Below, piece by piece: positions 10,193 to 18,536 of a stretch of DNA of 64,000 bases. This DNA comes from Desulfovibrionaceae bacterium. Lineage in GTDB: Bacteria; Desulfobacterota; Desulfovibrionia; Desulfovibrionales; Desulfovibrionaceae. The stretch's first letter is position 1. The number at the start of each line of letters is the position of its first letter. Made by a program: the position numbers and the translations under genes. The notes beneath the pieces are model-generated. The model saw only the letters and a program-made list of their open reading frames with translations. It was not told where the DNA came from and ran no database searches. The stretch lies in NCBI GenBank assembly GCA_022510785.1, contig JAFLSV010000011.1:1-64000 (forward strand). The letters are read 5' to 3'.

Positions 10193-11530
10193 TTATCTCC
10201 GGCAAACGGTGTGGTACGCGTTAAGCACGCCCTGAGCGGCCTTGTCCCAGGTGATGGCTTTGAGTTCCTCGTGACAGTTTTTGACCATTTCGGCGGACAG
10301 GCGGGGGTAGGAAAGCACCGCGCAGATTTTGTTGGCCATTTCCCGAACATCCCAGAAGTCCACTTTGAGGGCGTTGCGCAGAATTTCGGCCACCCCGGAC
10401 TGGCGGGACAGGAGCACGGGCACGTCGTACAGCACGGCTTCCAGCGGGGCGATGCCAAAGGGCTCGGACACGCTGGGCATGACGTACAAATCGCTGATGG
10501 CGTACATGTGATCCACCTCGGCCCCGCGCATAAAGCCGGTAAAGTGAAAGCGGTTGCCCATGCGCAGCTGGCTCACCCGGCGCACCATGCGGGGCAGCAT
10601 GTCGCCGTTGCCCGCCATGATGAAGCGCACATTGGGCATGGTGTCCAGCACCAGGCGGGCGGCTTCCACAAAATAGTCCGGCCCTTTCTGAAAGGTCACC
10701 CGGCCCAGGAACAGCACCCGCTTTTCGTGCCGGCACATCGCGGGTACGGTGTAGCGGTGGCCCGCGTCGCGGCGCGACACGGCGTTGTGAACCACCACCA
10801 CCCTTTCCGGCGGCACGCCGTAGCGGCGGATGGCCACGTTGCGGGTGAGGTGGCTGACCGCGATGACCAAGTCTGCGGCGTGCAGGCCGGCTCTTTCCAC
10901 GGCGGCCACGGCGGGGTTGACGTTTTCGCCGCTGCGGTCGTATTCCGTGGCGTGCAGGTGCACGACCAGCGGCTTGCCGGTGACGGCCTTGGCCAGCATC
11001 CCGGCCGGATAGGTCATCCAGTCGTGGGCGTGGATGACGTCAAAGCCCTTCTGGCTGAACTCGGTCAGGGCCAGGGCCGCCGCCGCCTTGCTGTAGCGGT
11101 ACACTTCGGTCATCAGATCCGGCCCGTAGTCGCCTTGCAGTTCCACCATGTCGGAATGAACCTCGTAGCGTTCCTCGTACCCGGTGCGCCGGTTCATGCC
11201 CTGCAGCAGGCGGTAGCGTTCGGCGTAGCTTTCTTCGGTGTCGTAGGCCAGAAGCAGCGAATCCACATAATGCACGGCGATGCGTTTCTGCCACAGCTCC
11301 AGGCTGGCGCGCGACAGGGTGCGGGCCGTTTCGCTGGTGACCTGCGTGCCCGACGCGGACAGGAGGCGCAGGTGCGAGTCCATGCCGCCGCTGTCGCCCC
11401 TCAGCCTTGGCAGAACAAAGTGCACATCCACGCCGTGCCGGGCCAGGCCGCGCGTCATGCCGTAGCAGGCCGTGCCCAGTCCTCCGCTGATATGGGGCGG
11501 AAATTCCCAGCCGAGCATCAGCACGCGCAT
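10193..11530 (-). CDS. GT4-type glycosyltransferase, probable glycogen/maltosaccharide synthase
   Basis: A 445-residue GT-B fold glycosyltransferase. The N-terminus MRVLMLGWEFPPHISGGLG resembles the donor-binding start of starch synthase-like and GT4 enzymes (GGLG loop). HAHDWMTYPAG, VVHLHATEYDRSG and, in the C-terminal half, LGRVTFQKGPDYFVEAA and the EX7E motif in SEPFGIAPLEAVL are all present. The ATG at 11530 overlaps the end of the debranching enzyme gene by 13 bases, so the two are translationally coupled; longer upstream reading has no start support. Sitting between a debranching enzyme and a GH57 protein, it probably extends or modifies alpha-glucan with a nucleotide-glucose donor. The donor (ADP- or UDP-glucose) is not decidable here. 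Confidence 0.85.
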   Translation of the reverse strand: MRVLMLGWEFPPHISGGLGTACYGMTRGLARHGVDVHFVLPRLRGDSGGMDSHLRLLSASGTQVTSETARTLSRASLELWQKRIAVHYVDSLLLAYDTEESYAERYRLLQGMNRRTGYEERYEVHSDMVELQGDYGPDLMTEVYRYSKAAAALALTEFSQKGFDVIHAHDWMTYPAGMLAKAVTGKPLVVHLHATEYDRSGENVNPAVAAVERAGLHAADLVIAVSHLTRNVAIRRYGVPPERVVVVHNAVSRRDAGHRYTVPAMCRHEKRVLFLGRVTFQKGPDYFVEAARLVLDTMPNVRFIMAGNGDMLPRMVRRVSQLRMGNRFHFTGFMRGAEVDHMYAISDLYVMPSVSEPFGIAPLEAVLYDVPVLLSRQSGVAEILRNALKVDFWDVREMANKICAVLSYPRLSAEMVKNCHEELKAITWDKAAQGVLNAYHTVCRR

Positions 11531-13644
11531 GGCGCCGCCTCCTGTGCTTCGGCCTTCACGCCCAGGCTCGCCAGGCGGGGGAGCAGGCGCTCGTTTTCCC
11601 AGCGGGCATAGACGGCGGGCGCGGCCTTCTGCAGGAGCCGCAGCAGGCGGTAGCATTCGGCCACGCTCCAGGCCTGGGCGATGCAGCCGCCCGGCGTATG
11701 CGGCGGGTTGCCGTCGAAAATTTCACTGATGCTGCCCAGCCCCGCGTCCACCAGATGATCCGTGAACAGGGGCGTCAGGGTGTTCAGCAGGGCCTCCGTC
11801 GCTCCGTCCACATCCCAGGCTGTTTTCAGCAGGGCTTCGCCGTAGGCCCCCAGCAGCCAGGGCCAGACCGTGCCCTGGTGGTAGGCGGCGTCGCGCTGGG
11901 TCTGGGTGCCCTGGCAAATTTCCCGGTAGGCCCGATCGTGCGGGGACAGCGTGCGCAGCCCATAGGGGGTGAGCAGGTTGTTGCGCACGCATTCCACCAC
12001 GGCGGCCCAGTCGTCCGGATCCAGGGGGCAATAGGGCAGGGACACGGCGAAAATTTGGTTGGGCCTGATGGCGCTGTCCTGAACGCCGTCGCGCCACACG
12101 TCGGCCAGATAGCCGTCGCCGCGCGGCACCCAGAAGCGTTTGCGGAAGGCGGCGCGCAGGCGGCGCAGCAGGGTGGAGCAGCGGCGTCTGCGCTCGCCGT
12201 ACAGCTGCGCCAGATGGTCGGAAAAGGCGAGCGCGTTGTACCACAGCGCGTTCAGTTCCACCGCGCAGCCGTAGCGCGGAGTTACCGGCCGGCCGGCCGC
12301 GAAGGCGTCCATCCAGGTGAACTGGGTGTTTTCGTCACCGCTGTGCAGCATGCCCTCATCGTCCACGCGGGCCAGAACGGCGCCCTCGTCCGAGGTGACG
12401 CCGCCGCGGTAGGCGTCGATGATTTTTTTGATGGCGGGCCAGCAGCGATCATGCACAAAGTCCGCGCTGTCCGGCGCCCAGTCCAGCATTTGCTGCACGG
12501 CCCAGACATACCACAGCGAGGCGTCCACCGAATTGTAGGCCCCCGGCCGGTCGCCCGCGCCGAACATGTTGGGAATGAGCCCGTTCCGCATGGCGCCTGT
12601 GGCGGCGTCCAGCACCGCGCGGCCCCTGGGGACGCGATCCGCGGCAAAGGTCAGGCCGGGCAGGGCGATGAAGGCGTCGCGGCCCCACACGTCGAACCAG
12701 TGATAGCCAGCCACCACCACCGGCGTGCCCTCGCTGCGGACTTCGGCGTCGGGCTGATGGGTCAGGAAGCGCGAGCCCTCGCGCCTGAGCTGGCCGGTCA
12801 GGCTATACGACCTGGCGGCGAGAACCTGCCGGCGCCGGGTTTCCTCCTCCCACAGATCGGCCAGGGAGCCCGGTTCCTCTTCAGTGGAGGCCGAGAGCAG
12901 AATGGACGAGCCCGGCGTCAGCGCGATATCGAACATGCCGGGCATGAACAGATCTTCGCGGAAGTCGTAGCCGCGTTCCTCCTCCTGAAAATAGTCCACG
13001 TTGCGGCACCAGTCCGGCCCGGGCAGAAAGCGGCTGGACGCCCCTTCCGCCTGCATGAACAGCGGGGGCAGCGCGTTGTAGGGCCGGATGGAAAAGCCCG
13101 GCGCGGGGCCGCTGACCGGATAGGTGCTGACCTGAAGATCCATGTTGGCGCAGGTGAGCGCGTGGGCGTTGCGGAAGGCCAGAAGCGGCTTGACGCGCAG
13201 GGTGAGGGCCGGCGGCTCCTCATCCGCTTCCAGATCCAGGCAGTCCACGGTGTAGCGCACCAGCAGCATGGTGCGGTTTCTGAGCAGCACCAGTTCGCGG
13301 GTAAAAGCCAGGGGGCCTATGCGGTAGTGGAACAGGGGCCAGTCCCCGGTTTCCACATATTCCAGGTATTCATGCCCCGGGGGATAGTAGACGCCCGGAT
13401 GTTTCCGGCAGGAAAAGAAAAATTCGCGTCCGCCGCCCAGCACGGATTCTTCCAGCGCGGACAGGAGAACATGGCGCCCCGGCGGACTGGCCAGGTTGGC
13501 CACCAGCAGGCCGTGATACTTGCGGGTGTTGCAGCCTGGAACCGTGCCTGACGCGTAATCGCCCAGACCGTTGGTGAGCAGCCATTCCTTGCGCAGAGCC
13601 CGGCGGATATTCTGGCACGCGGGCTTGTCGAACATAAGCTTCAT
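11518..13644 (-). CDS. Glycogen debranching enzyme (amylo-alpha-1,6-glucosidase type)
   Basis: A 708-residue debranching enzyme of the GDE_C (GH133-like) type, hydrolysing alpha-1,6 branch points in glycogen. The N-terminal domain (WLLTNGLGDYASGTVPGCNT, then RKYHGLLVAN) is the typical bacterial/archaeal GDE start. The catalytic (alpha/alpha)6 barrel shows GYHWFDVWGRDAFIALPGL, NTQFTWMDAF and HQGTVWPWLLGAYGEALLK. The ATG at 13644 follows GGGGAGGAA at a normal distance; an upstream start at 13668 lacks this. First gene of the four-gene minus-strand operon. Its 3' end overlaps the next gene by 13 bases. A divergent glucokinase starts 240 bases away and would phosphorylate the glucose released by this enzyme. 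Confidence 0.93.
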   Translation of the reverse strand: MKLMFDKPACQNIRRALRKEWLLTNGLGDYASGTVPGCNTRKYHGLLVANLASPPGRHVLLSALEESVLGGGREFFFSCRKHPGVYYPPGHEYLEYVETGDWPLFHYRIGPLAFTRELVLLRNRTMLLVRYTVDCLDLEADEEPPALTLRVKPLLAFRNAHALTCANMDLQVSTYPVSGPAPGFSIRPYNALPPLFMQAEGASSRFLPGPDWCRNVDYFQEEERGYDFREDLFMPGMFDIALTPGSSILLSASTEEEPGSLADLWEEETRRRQVLAARSYSLTGQLRREGSRFLTHQPDAEVRSEGTPVVVAGYHWFDVWGRDAFIALPGLTFAADRVPRGRAVLDAATGAMRNGLIPNMFGAGDRPGAYNSVDASLWYVWAVQQMLDWAPDSADFVHDRCWPAIKKIIDAYRGGVTSDEGAVLARVDDEGMLHSGDENTQFTWMDAFAAGRPVTPRYGCAVELNALWYNALAFSDHLAQLYGERRRRCSTLLRRLRAAFRKRFWVPRGDGYLADVWRDGVQDSAIRPNQIFAVSLPYCPLDPDDWAAVVECVRNNLLTPYGLRTLSPHDRAYREICQGTQTQRDAAYHQGTVWPWLLGAYGEALLKTAWDVDGATEALLNTLTPLFTDHLVDAGLGSISEIFDGNPPHTPGGCIAQAWSVAECYRLLRLLQKAAPAVYARWENERLLPRLASLGVKAEAQEAAPCAC

Positions 13645-13884
13645 TGCCGCTTCCTCCCCGACCGTCAACCCGGCATGGATGCCGTGGCGATCCTGAGTAA
13701 GATCTTATACAAAGCATACGGTACTTCTCTTGTAATGTAAACTGCCTTGTGCAAGGCGGAACATAATGCTGTCCGCTTTCACCGCAACGCCTGCGCACAG
13801 CGATGCCATGGACTGGCGGCGGGCGGCGGCCTGTGCTACACAGCACGGAAAGGAATTGTGACCTTGTGGCGCGGGGAGGCTCAG

Positions 13885-14901
13885 ATGCGCATTCTGGCGG
13901 CGGATATCGGCGGCACGCACAGCCGCTTTGGATTGTTCGAGAGCAGCGGCGGACTCCTGCGTTTGCTGTGCATGGGGCAGGTGCCCAGCGCCGGGCCGGA
14001 CTTCACCGCCGTGCTGGACGCCCTGGCCCTGGCCCATCCCGACCTCGCGCCGGGCAGGGCGGATCGGGCCGCCCTGGCCGTGGCCGGCCCGGTGAACGAA
14101 CCCGGGCGCGTGCAGCCCTCCAACCTGCCCTATGTCATCGAGGCGGAGCAGCTCCGCCGCCGGACGGAAAGGCCCGGTCTGCCCGTGCTTCTGATCAACG
14201 ATTTCGAGGCCCAGGCCCTGGCCTGCCTGACGCCGGTCATGGACAAGGCCCTGCCTCTGCCGGCCGGGGCAGGGGCCGCCGGGGAGAAGGCGCGTTTCGC
14301 GTTCCCGGGACAGGGCGAGGGCTCGCCCTGCCTGGTGGTGGGCGCGGGCACCGGCCTGGGCATGGCCCTGCTGGTTCCGGATGCCGCCGCGCCCGGCTTG
14401 TCCCGCCCGGCGCGGGTCTGGCCCTCGGAGGGCGGGCACGCGCTTTTTCCGTTTGTGGAGAATGGGGAGGACGACGAGCCTGCCTTCGGGCGCTTCGTGG
14501 CGGCCCGCCGGCACGTGGCGGCCGCCCGGGGCGACGATATTCTTTCGGGGCCGGGGCTGGCCCTGCTGCACGAATTTTTGACCGGCCAGGCACTGGAACC
14601 CGCCCGGGTGACCGCCTTGCCGGATTTTGAGCATTCCGGCACATGCCGGATTTTCGCCCGCTTCTATGGGCGCCTGTGCCGGAATATGGCGCTCATCACC
14701 CTGGCCCGCTCGGGACTGGTCATCACCGGGGGCCTGGCCTCCCGCTGTCCGGCCCTGATCCGCCACCCCGCCTTCCGGGAGGAATTTCTGGCCGCGCCGG
14801 CCCAGTTTCACGATCTGCTGAGGGCCGTGCCCGTATGGCACAACGCCGATCCCCTTGCCGGGCTGTGGGGGGCCGCCCTGGCCGGAAGCCGCCTGGCGTA
14901 G
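13885..14901 (+). CDS. glk: Glucokinase (Glk family, PF02685 type)
   Basis: A 338-residue ATP-dependent glucokinase forming glucose 6-phosphate. The start MRILAADIGGTHSRFGLFE is the phosphate-1 motif of the Glk family. VLLINDFEAQAL holds the catalytic Asp and neighbours, VGAGTGLGMALL is the second nucleotide motif, and WPSEGGHALFPF matches the conserved SEGGH segment that binds glucose. The ATG at 13885 follows GGGGAGG; longer in-frame reading upstream lacks a ribosome-binding site. It is divergent from the glycogen-degrading operon, and the shared 240-base region probably holds both promoters. The role is to feed free glucose from debranching into glycolysis or storage. No ROK-type zinc motif, so this is not a ROK kinase. 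Confidence 0.93.
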   Translation: MRILAADIGGTHSRFGLFESSGGLLRLLCMGQVPSAGPDFTAVLDALALAHPDLAPGRADRAALAVAGPVNEPGRVQPSNLPYVIEAEQLRRRTERPGLPVLLINDFEAQALACLTPVMDKALPLPAGAGAAGEKARFAFPGQGEGSPCLVVGAGTGLGMALLVPDAAAPGLSRPARVWPSEGGHALFPFVENGEDDEPAFGRFVAARRHVAAARGDDILSGPGLALLHEFLTGQALEPARVTALPDFEHSGTCRIFARFYGRLCRNMALITLARSGLVITGGLASRCPALIRHPAFREEFLAAPAQFHDLLRAVPVWHNADPLAGLWGAALAGSRLA

Positions 14902-14936
14902 CCTCCCCCGGCGCGGCGCCCCCCCTGGCGCGGATT

Positions 14937-17240
14937 TCACAGGCGCATGGCCCGCAGGCCGTTGGCCACCACCAGCAGACTGGTGCCCACGTCGGCGAAG
15001 ACGGCCATCCACATGGTGGCCTGGCCCAGCATGGTCAGGAGCAGGAACAGGGCCTTGACCCCCAGGGCCAGACTGATGTTCTGGACAAGGATGGCGTGGG
15101 TGGCGCGCGACAGCCGGATAAAACGCGGAATTTTGCGCAGATCGTCGTCCATGAGGGCCACATCCGCCGTTTCCATGGCCGTGTCCGTGCCCGCGGCGGC
15201 CATGGCGAAGCCGATATCGGCGCGGGCCAGGGCCGGGGCGTCGTTGATGCCGTCGCCCGCCATGCCCACCACGGCGCCGCCCGCCTGCATCCGCTCCACC
15301 TCGGTCAGCTTGTCTTCCGGCAGGAGCCCGCTCCGGTATTCATCCACGCCGGCCTGCCGGGCCATGGCCGCGGCGCTGTGCTCGTTGTCGCCGGTCAGCA
15401 TCAGGGTGCGCACGCCAAGGCTGTGGAGGTCGGCCACGGCTTCCACGGCGCTGTCCCGCAGGGTGTCGGCCACGGCGAACAGAGCCCGGGGGCCCGCGTC
15501 GCCGCTCAGTATCACCACACTTTTGCCCTGTTTTTCCAGATCGTGAACCCGGGCTTTCACCTCGTCCGGCACCGGCCCCGCTTCTTCCGTCAGACGAAGA
15601 TTTCCCAGGCGCCACGGGCGGCCCTCTATGACGCCGCTCACGCCCCGGCCCGGCAAAGCCTGAAAATCGTCCACCTCCGCCAGCCTTGCCGTCAGTTCTG
15701 CGGGCCCGGGCAGGGCGCCGTCAGCGCCGGCGGCCTCCGCCACCGCGCGGGACACCGGGTGATCGGAGCGGGCCGCCAGGCTGGCCGCGAGCCGGAGGGC
15801 CTGATCGCCGGGCAGGCCGCCCAGCGGGACGAAATCCGTCTGGCGGGGCCTGCCGTGGGTCAGGGTGCCGGTCTTGTCCAGGCTTATCCACTGGAGCTTG
15901 CGTCCCTGTTCCAGAAAAGCTCCGCCCTTGATGAGCAGGCCGTGCCGGGTGGCGGCGGCCATGCCGCTGACCAGCGTCACCGGGGTGGAGATGACCAGGG
16001 CGCAGGGGCAGCCGATGACCAGGAGAACCAGGGCGGTATATATCCAGCGCGGCCAGTCCCCGTTCAGGAACAGGGGCGGAATCAGGGCCACGAGAAGGGC
16101 GGCGAGGAAGATGGCCGGGGTATAGACGCGGGCGAAGCTGTCCACAACGCGCTGAATGGGCGCGCGGCTGCCCTGGGCCTCCTCCACGGCGTGGATGATG
16201 CGGGCCAGGGTGCTGTCGCCCGCTTCGGCTGTAACCTCACATTCAAAGGAGCCCGATTCGTTGATGCTTCCCGCAAAGACCGGATCGCCCACGCCCTTGT
16301 CCACGGGCAGGCTTTCGCCGGTGATGGGAGCCTGGTTGACGGCGGAGTGCCCGGCCACAATGACGCCGTCCAGCGCCACACGTTCGCCGGGCCTGACCCT
16401 CACCCGCGCGCCCACGGGCACCCGCCGGGCCTCCATGCTTTCCCATGCGCCGTCGGGCCGCAGCACCGTGGCCGTTTCGGGCGCCAGACTCAAAAGTTCG
16501 CGGATGGCGTTGCGGGCGCGGCCGAAGGATTTGGCCTCGATGGCTTCGGACAGGTTGAACAGCACCATGACCATGGCCGCTTCGGGGTACTGGCCGATGA
16601 GAAGCGCCCCCGTGACCGCCACGGACATCAGGGCGTTGATGTTCAGATTGAGGTTGCGGACGGCCAGCCAGCCCTTGCGGTAGGTGCCCAGGCCGCCGCA
16701 CAGGATGGCGGCCACGGCCAGAATCAGGGGCAGAATCAGGGCCAGCCCCCCCTCCGGCGTCACGCCGCTTTCGCGCAGCCATTCACAGGCCTCGGACGCC
16801 GCGGCCAGAGCGCCGGCCACGGCCAGCCTGCGCCAGGGAATTTCCGGCGAGGCCTGAGCCTGCCGCGCGGCGTCCGCCCCGGCTGGTGCCAGAGATTCGG
16901 GCGTCATGTCGATGGCGCGCAGGGCGGCTTCAATGGGTTCGGTGGACGGCAGGCTGTGGTTCACGATAAGCACGCGCTGCATGAGATTGAATTCCAGGCC
17001 CTGAATGCCGGGCACGGAGGCCAGCTTTGCGCGGATGAGCGCCTCTTCCATGGGGCAGTCCATGTTCATGATGCGGTACATGGCGCGGGTGGCGGAGGCG
17101 GCGCCCAGCGCGGCGGGGGCAAGCGGCGCGGGAGCCGCGCTTTCATTCGGGCAGCGGCATGGCTGTTCGTGGGATTCGGGCTTGGCCGGCGGCTGGCTGT
17201 GGCCGCAGCAGGAGCAGTGCGGGGAAGAGGCGGCGTTCAT
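14937..17240 (-). CDS. P1B-type heavy-metal-transporting ATPase (Zn/Cd/Pb exporter)
   Basis: A 767-residue ZntA/CadA-like exporter in the inner membrane. The N-terminus is rich in Cys and His (PHCSCCGHSQ, then PCRC), followed by a heavy-metal-associated fold with the unusual MNMDCPMEEALIR site. The membrane CPC motif (VIGCPCALVISTPV, near residue 410), DKTGTLTHGRP (phosphorylated Asp near 453) and MAGDGINDAPALARADIGF are intact, and the C-terminal helices carry the Asp of FADVGTSLLVVANGLRA typical of Zn/Cd/Pb pumps. Start ATG at 17240 after GGAG. A divergent MerR regulator of the CadR/PbrR type and a MerR-type operator at 17307-17333 control it. Substrate among Zn, Cd and Pb cannot be fixed by reading. 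Confidence 0.95.
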   Translation of the reverse strand: MNAASSPHCSCCGHSQPPAKPESHEQPCRCPNESAAPAPLAPAALGAASATRAMYRIMNMDCPMEEALIRAKLASVPGIQGLEFNLMQRVLIVNHSLPSTEPIEAALRAIDMTPESLAPAGADAARQAQASPEIPWRRLAVAGALAAASEACEWLRESGVTPEGGLALILPLILAVAAILCGGLGTYRKGWLAVRNLNLNINALMSVAVTGALLIGQYPEAAMVMVLFNLSEAIEAKSFGRARNAIRELLSLAPETATVLRPDGAWESMEARRVPVGARVRVRPGERVALDGVIVAGHSAVNQAPITGESLPVDKGVGDPVFAGSINESGSFECEVTAEAGDSTLARIIHAVEEAQGSRAPIQRVVDSFARVYTPAIFLAALLVALIPPLFLNGDWPRWIYTALVLLVIGCPCALVISTPVTLVSGMAAATRHGLLIKGGAFLEQGRKLQWISLDKTGTLTHGRPRQTDFVPLGGLPGDQALRLAASLAARSDHPVSRAVAEAAGADGALPGPAELTARLAEVDDFQALPGRGVSGVIEGRPWRLGNLRLTEEAGPVPDEVKARVHDLEKQGKSVVILSGDAGPRALFAVADTLRDSAVEAVADLHSLGVRTLMLTGDNEHSAAAMARQAGVDEYRSGLLPEDKLTEVERMQAGGAVVGMAGDGINDAPALARADIGFAMAAAGTDTAMETADVALMDDDLRKIPRFIRLSRATHAILVQNISLALGVKALFLLLTMLGQATMWMAVFADVGTSLLVVANGLRAMRL

Positions 17241-17306
17241 GGTGTCTCCGGGAAAAGGTTGCGGGGCACGCGGCCTGGGGCCGTTGTGCGGGTTCCGCCG
17301 TCACAC

Positions 17307-17333
17307 TGGGGTCTATAGCAACTATAGGGTCAA
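17307..17333 (-). promoter_or_regulatory. MerR-family operator/promoter of the metal ATPase
   Basis: On the minus strand: TTGACC, then CTATAG-TTG-CTATAG, then ACCCC. This is the classic arrangement of a -35 box overlapped by a dyad within an over-long spacer that MerR activators untwist. The -10 would be near CAGTGT at 17301-17306 with a 19-base spacer; that box is a weak match. It reads toward the ATPase gene. Confidence 0.75.
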
Positions 17334-17529
17334 GAGCTTTTTCAAAAAAAGTTTTCTTTCCGGAAATGGCCCGCGCCCTTTTGCCTTGTCCTTCTCCGCC
17401 GCGCGTTCGTGGTGTCCCTGTGTCGTTGCCTTCTGCCCTGGCCCCTGTCTTTGACGGGCGCCGGGTCTCCGGCTAGGTTAAGCCTCACGCGGGGCGCGCC
17501 GTTGCGGGGTCACCGCGGGGAGGACATCC

Positions 17530-18009
17530 ATGAAAATCGGCGAGCTGGCCAAAAAGTCGGGCTGCGCGGTGGTCACCATCCGGTACTATGAAAAGGAAGG
17601 CCTGCTGCCCGAGCCGGATCGCAGCGGCTCCAATTACCGCCTTTATGGCGACAGCGACATGGAGCGCCTGCGTTTTATCCGGCATTGCCGCCGGCATGGC
17701 ATGAAACTGGCTGAAATTCGTGAGCTTTTGGCCTTCCGGGAGCATCCCACCCCGAACTGCACCTGGATCAACAGCCTTGTTCAACGGCATATCGACAATG
17801 TGGAAGAGCAGATTGCGTCTCTGACGAAGCTCAAAACGCAGCTTCATGAGCTTTTGCGCGCCTGCTCGGGCAGCAACAGCGGCCATTGCGGCATTGTTGA
17901 AAGCCTGAGCGCGCCCTGCCCCCATTGCGGGGATCTGCGCTGCCGCGAAATTCCTCCGCAGCCGGATCGGCCGGCGGGACGGCACGGACAGCCGCCGGCA
18001 GAGGCTTAG
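17530..18009 (+). CDS. MerR-family heavy-metal-responsive regulator (CadR/PbrR-like)
   Basis: A 159-residue MerR activator. MKIGELAKKSGCAVVTIRYYE is the winged helix DNA-binding start, followed by a long dimerisation helix. The metal-sensing cysteines fall at 77 (PNCTWIN), 112 and 120 (ACSGSNSGHCGIV), nearly the same as the three cysteines of Pseudomonas CadR. More cysteines sit in the tail (PCPHCGDLRC), which may add a second site. The ATG at 17530 has GGGGAGG upstream. It is divergent from the P1B ATPase with the operator between them, so it should switch that pump on with Cd, Zn or Pb. The reading as CadR/PbrR rather than CueR or ZntR rests on the cysteine positions. Confidence 0.92.
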   Translation: MKIGELAKKSGCAVVTIRYYEKEGLLPEPDRSGSNYRLYGDSDMERLRFIRHCRRHGMKLAEIRELLAFREHPTPNCTWINSLVQRHIDNVEEQIASLTKLKTQLHELLRACSGSNSGHCGIVESLSAPCPHCGDLRCREIPPQPDRPAGRHGQPPAEA

Positions 18010-18203
18010 GGGCTGACGGGTGTTTCCGTCAGGGAAGGCGTTGATATGCTGTGAGAGACCTTCATCCTTAGTGATGGTTTTATAAAAAATTTTCTTAGTA
18101 TTTCACCATGATAAGTAATATTTCTCATTGAAAGGCCAAAGGTTCCTGCGGTGGTGAAATGTTGTGTCGTGCGCTCTGATGTTTTGCCTACGTGGATTGA
18201 CAT

Positions 18204-18410
18204 TTAATTTCTAATATAGTGAAATAAATCAATAACTTCTACATCCAAAGCTGTGGCCAGCTTCTCCAGCGTCAAAAGTTTGCATGTTGCTATCCGTTCA
18301 TCCCGTGCCCGTGCAACAGTGTCCGGCGCCACCTTCGAGGCGAACTGAAGCTCTTCATACGTCATTCCTCTTTCTTTCATTAACATACTGAGATTACTCA
18401 GAAAAGGCAT
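18204..18410 (-). CDS. Small XRE-family helix-turn-helix regulator
   Basis: A 68-residue single-domain HTH protein: MKERGMTYEELQFASKVAPDT gives helices 1-3, and KLLTLEKLATALDVEVIDLF gives helices 4-5 of a Cro/CI fold. The ATG at 18410 has a GGGAGG ribosome-binding site. It is divergent from the AT-rich YaaW-like gene at 18537, and a pair of direct repeats sits between them, so it probably represses one or both genes. Base composition is well below that of the flanking genes, a sign of transfer. Likely a small accessory-element regulator; its ligand, if any, is unknown. Confidence 0.8.
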   Translation of the reverse strand: MPFLSNLSMLMKERGMTYEELQFASKVAPDTVARARDERIATCKLLTLEKLATALDVEVIDLFHYIRN

Positions 18411-18429
18411 ACATCCTCCCGGGGTTTTG

Positions 18430-18478
18430 CTTGGATGTAGCCTAGAAAAAGCTTGACCTGCACTTGGTTATAGCCTAG
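18430..18478. promoter_or_regulatory. Direct-repeat pair, putative operator of the XRE regulator
   Basis: CTTGGATGTAGCCTAG at 18430-18445 and CTTGGTTATAGCCTAG at 18463-18478: 14 of 16 bases agree, and the copies are 33 bases apart, close to three helical turns. They lie between two divergent genes, one of which encodes an HTH protein. Assignment as operator is inference. Confidence 0.55.
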
Positions 18479-18536
18479 TGCCATGAGTGTTTTCAGTTTG
18501 GGGTTTTAATCACATTTTATGCAGGGAGGGATTTGT

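Noticed and set aside
11698-13551. 617-codon open frame antisense to the debranching enzyme
   Set aside because: Shadow frame; it has no start signal and no recognisable domain.
14643-17318. 891-codon open frame antisense to the P-type ATPase
   Set aside because: Shadow of a clear gene; Gly/His-rich, without motifs.
18006-18203. 65-codon frame right after the XRE gene stop (TAA-ATG)
   Set aside because: No ribosome-binding site and no recognisable fold; it ends opposite the merR 3' end. Could be real but unsupported.
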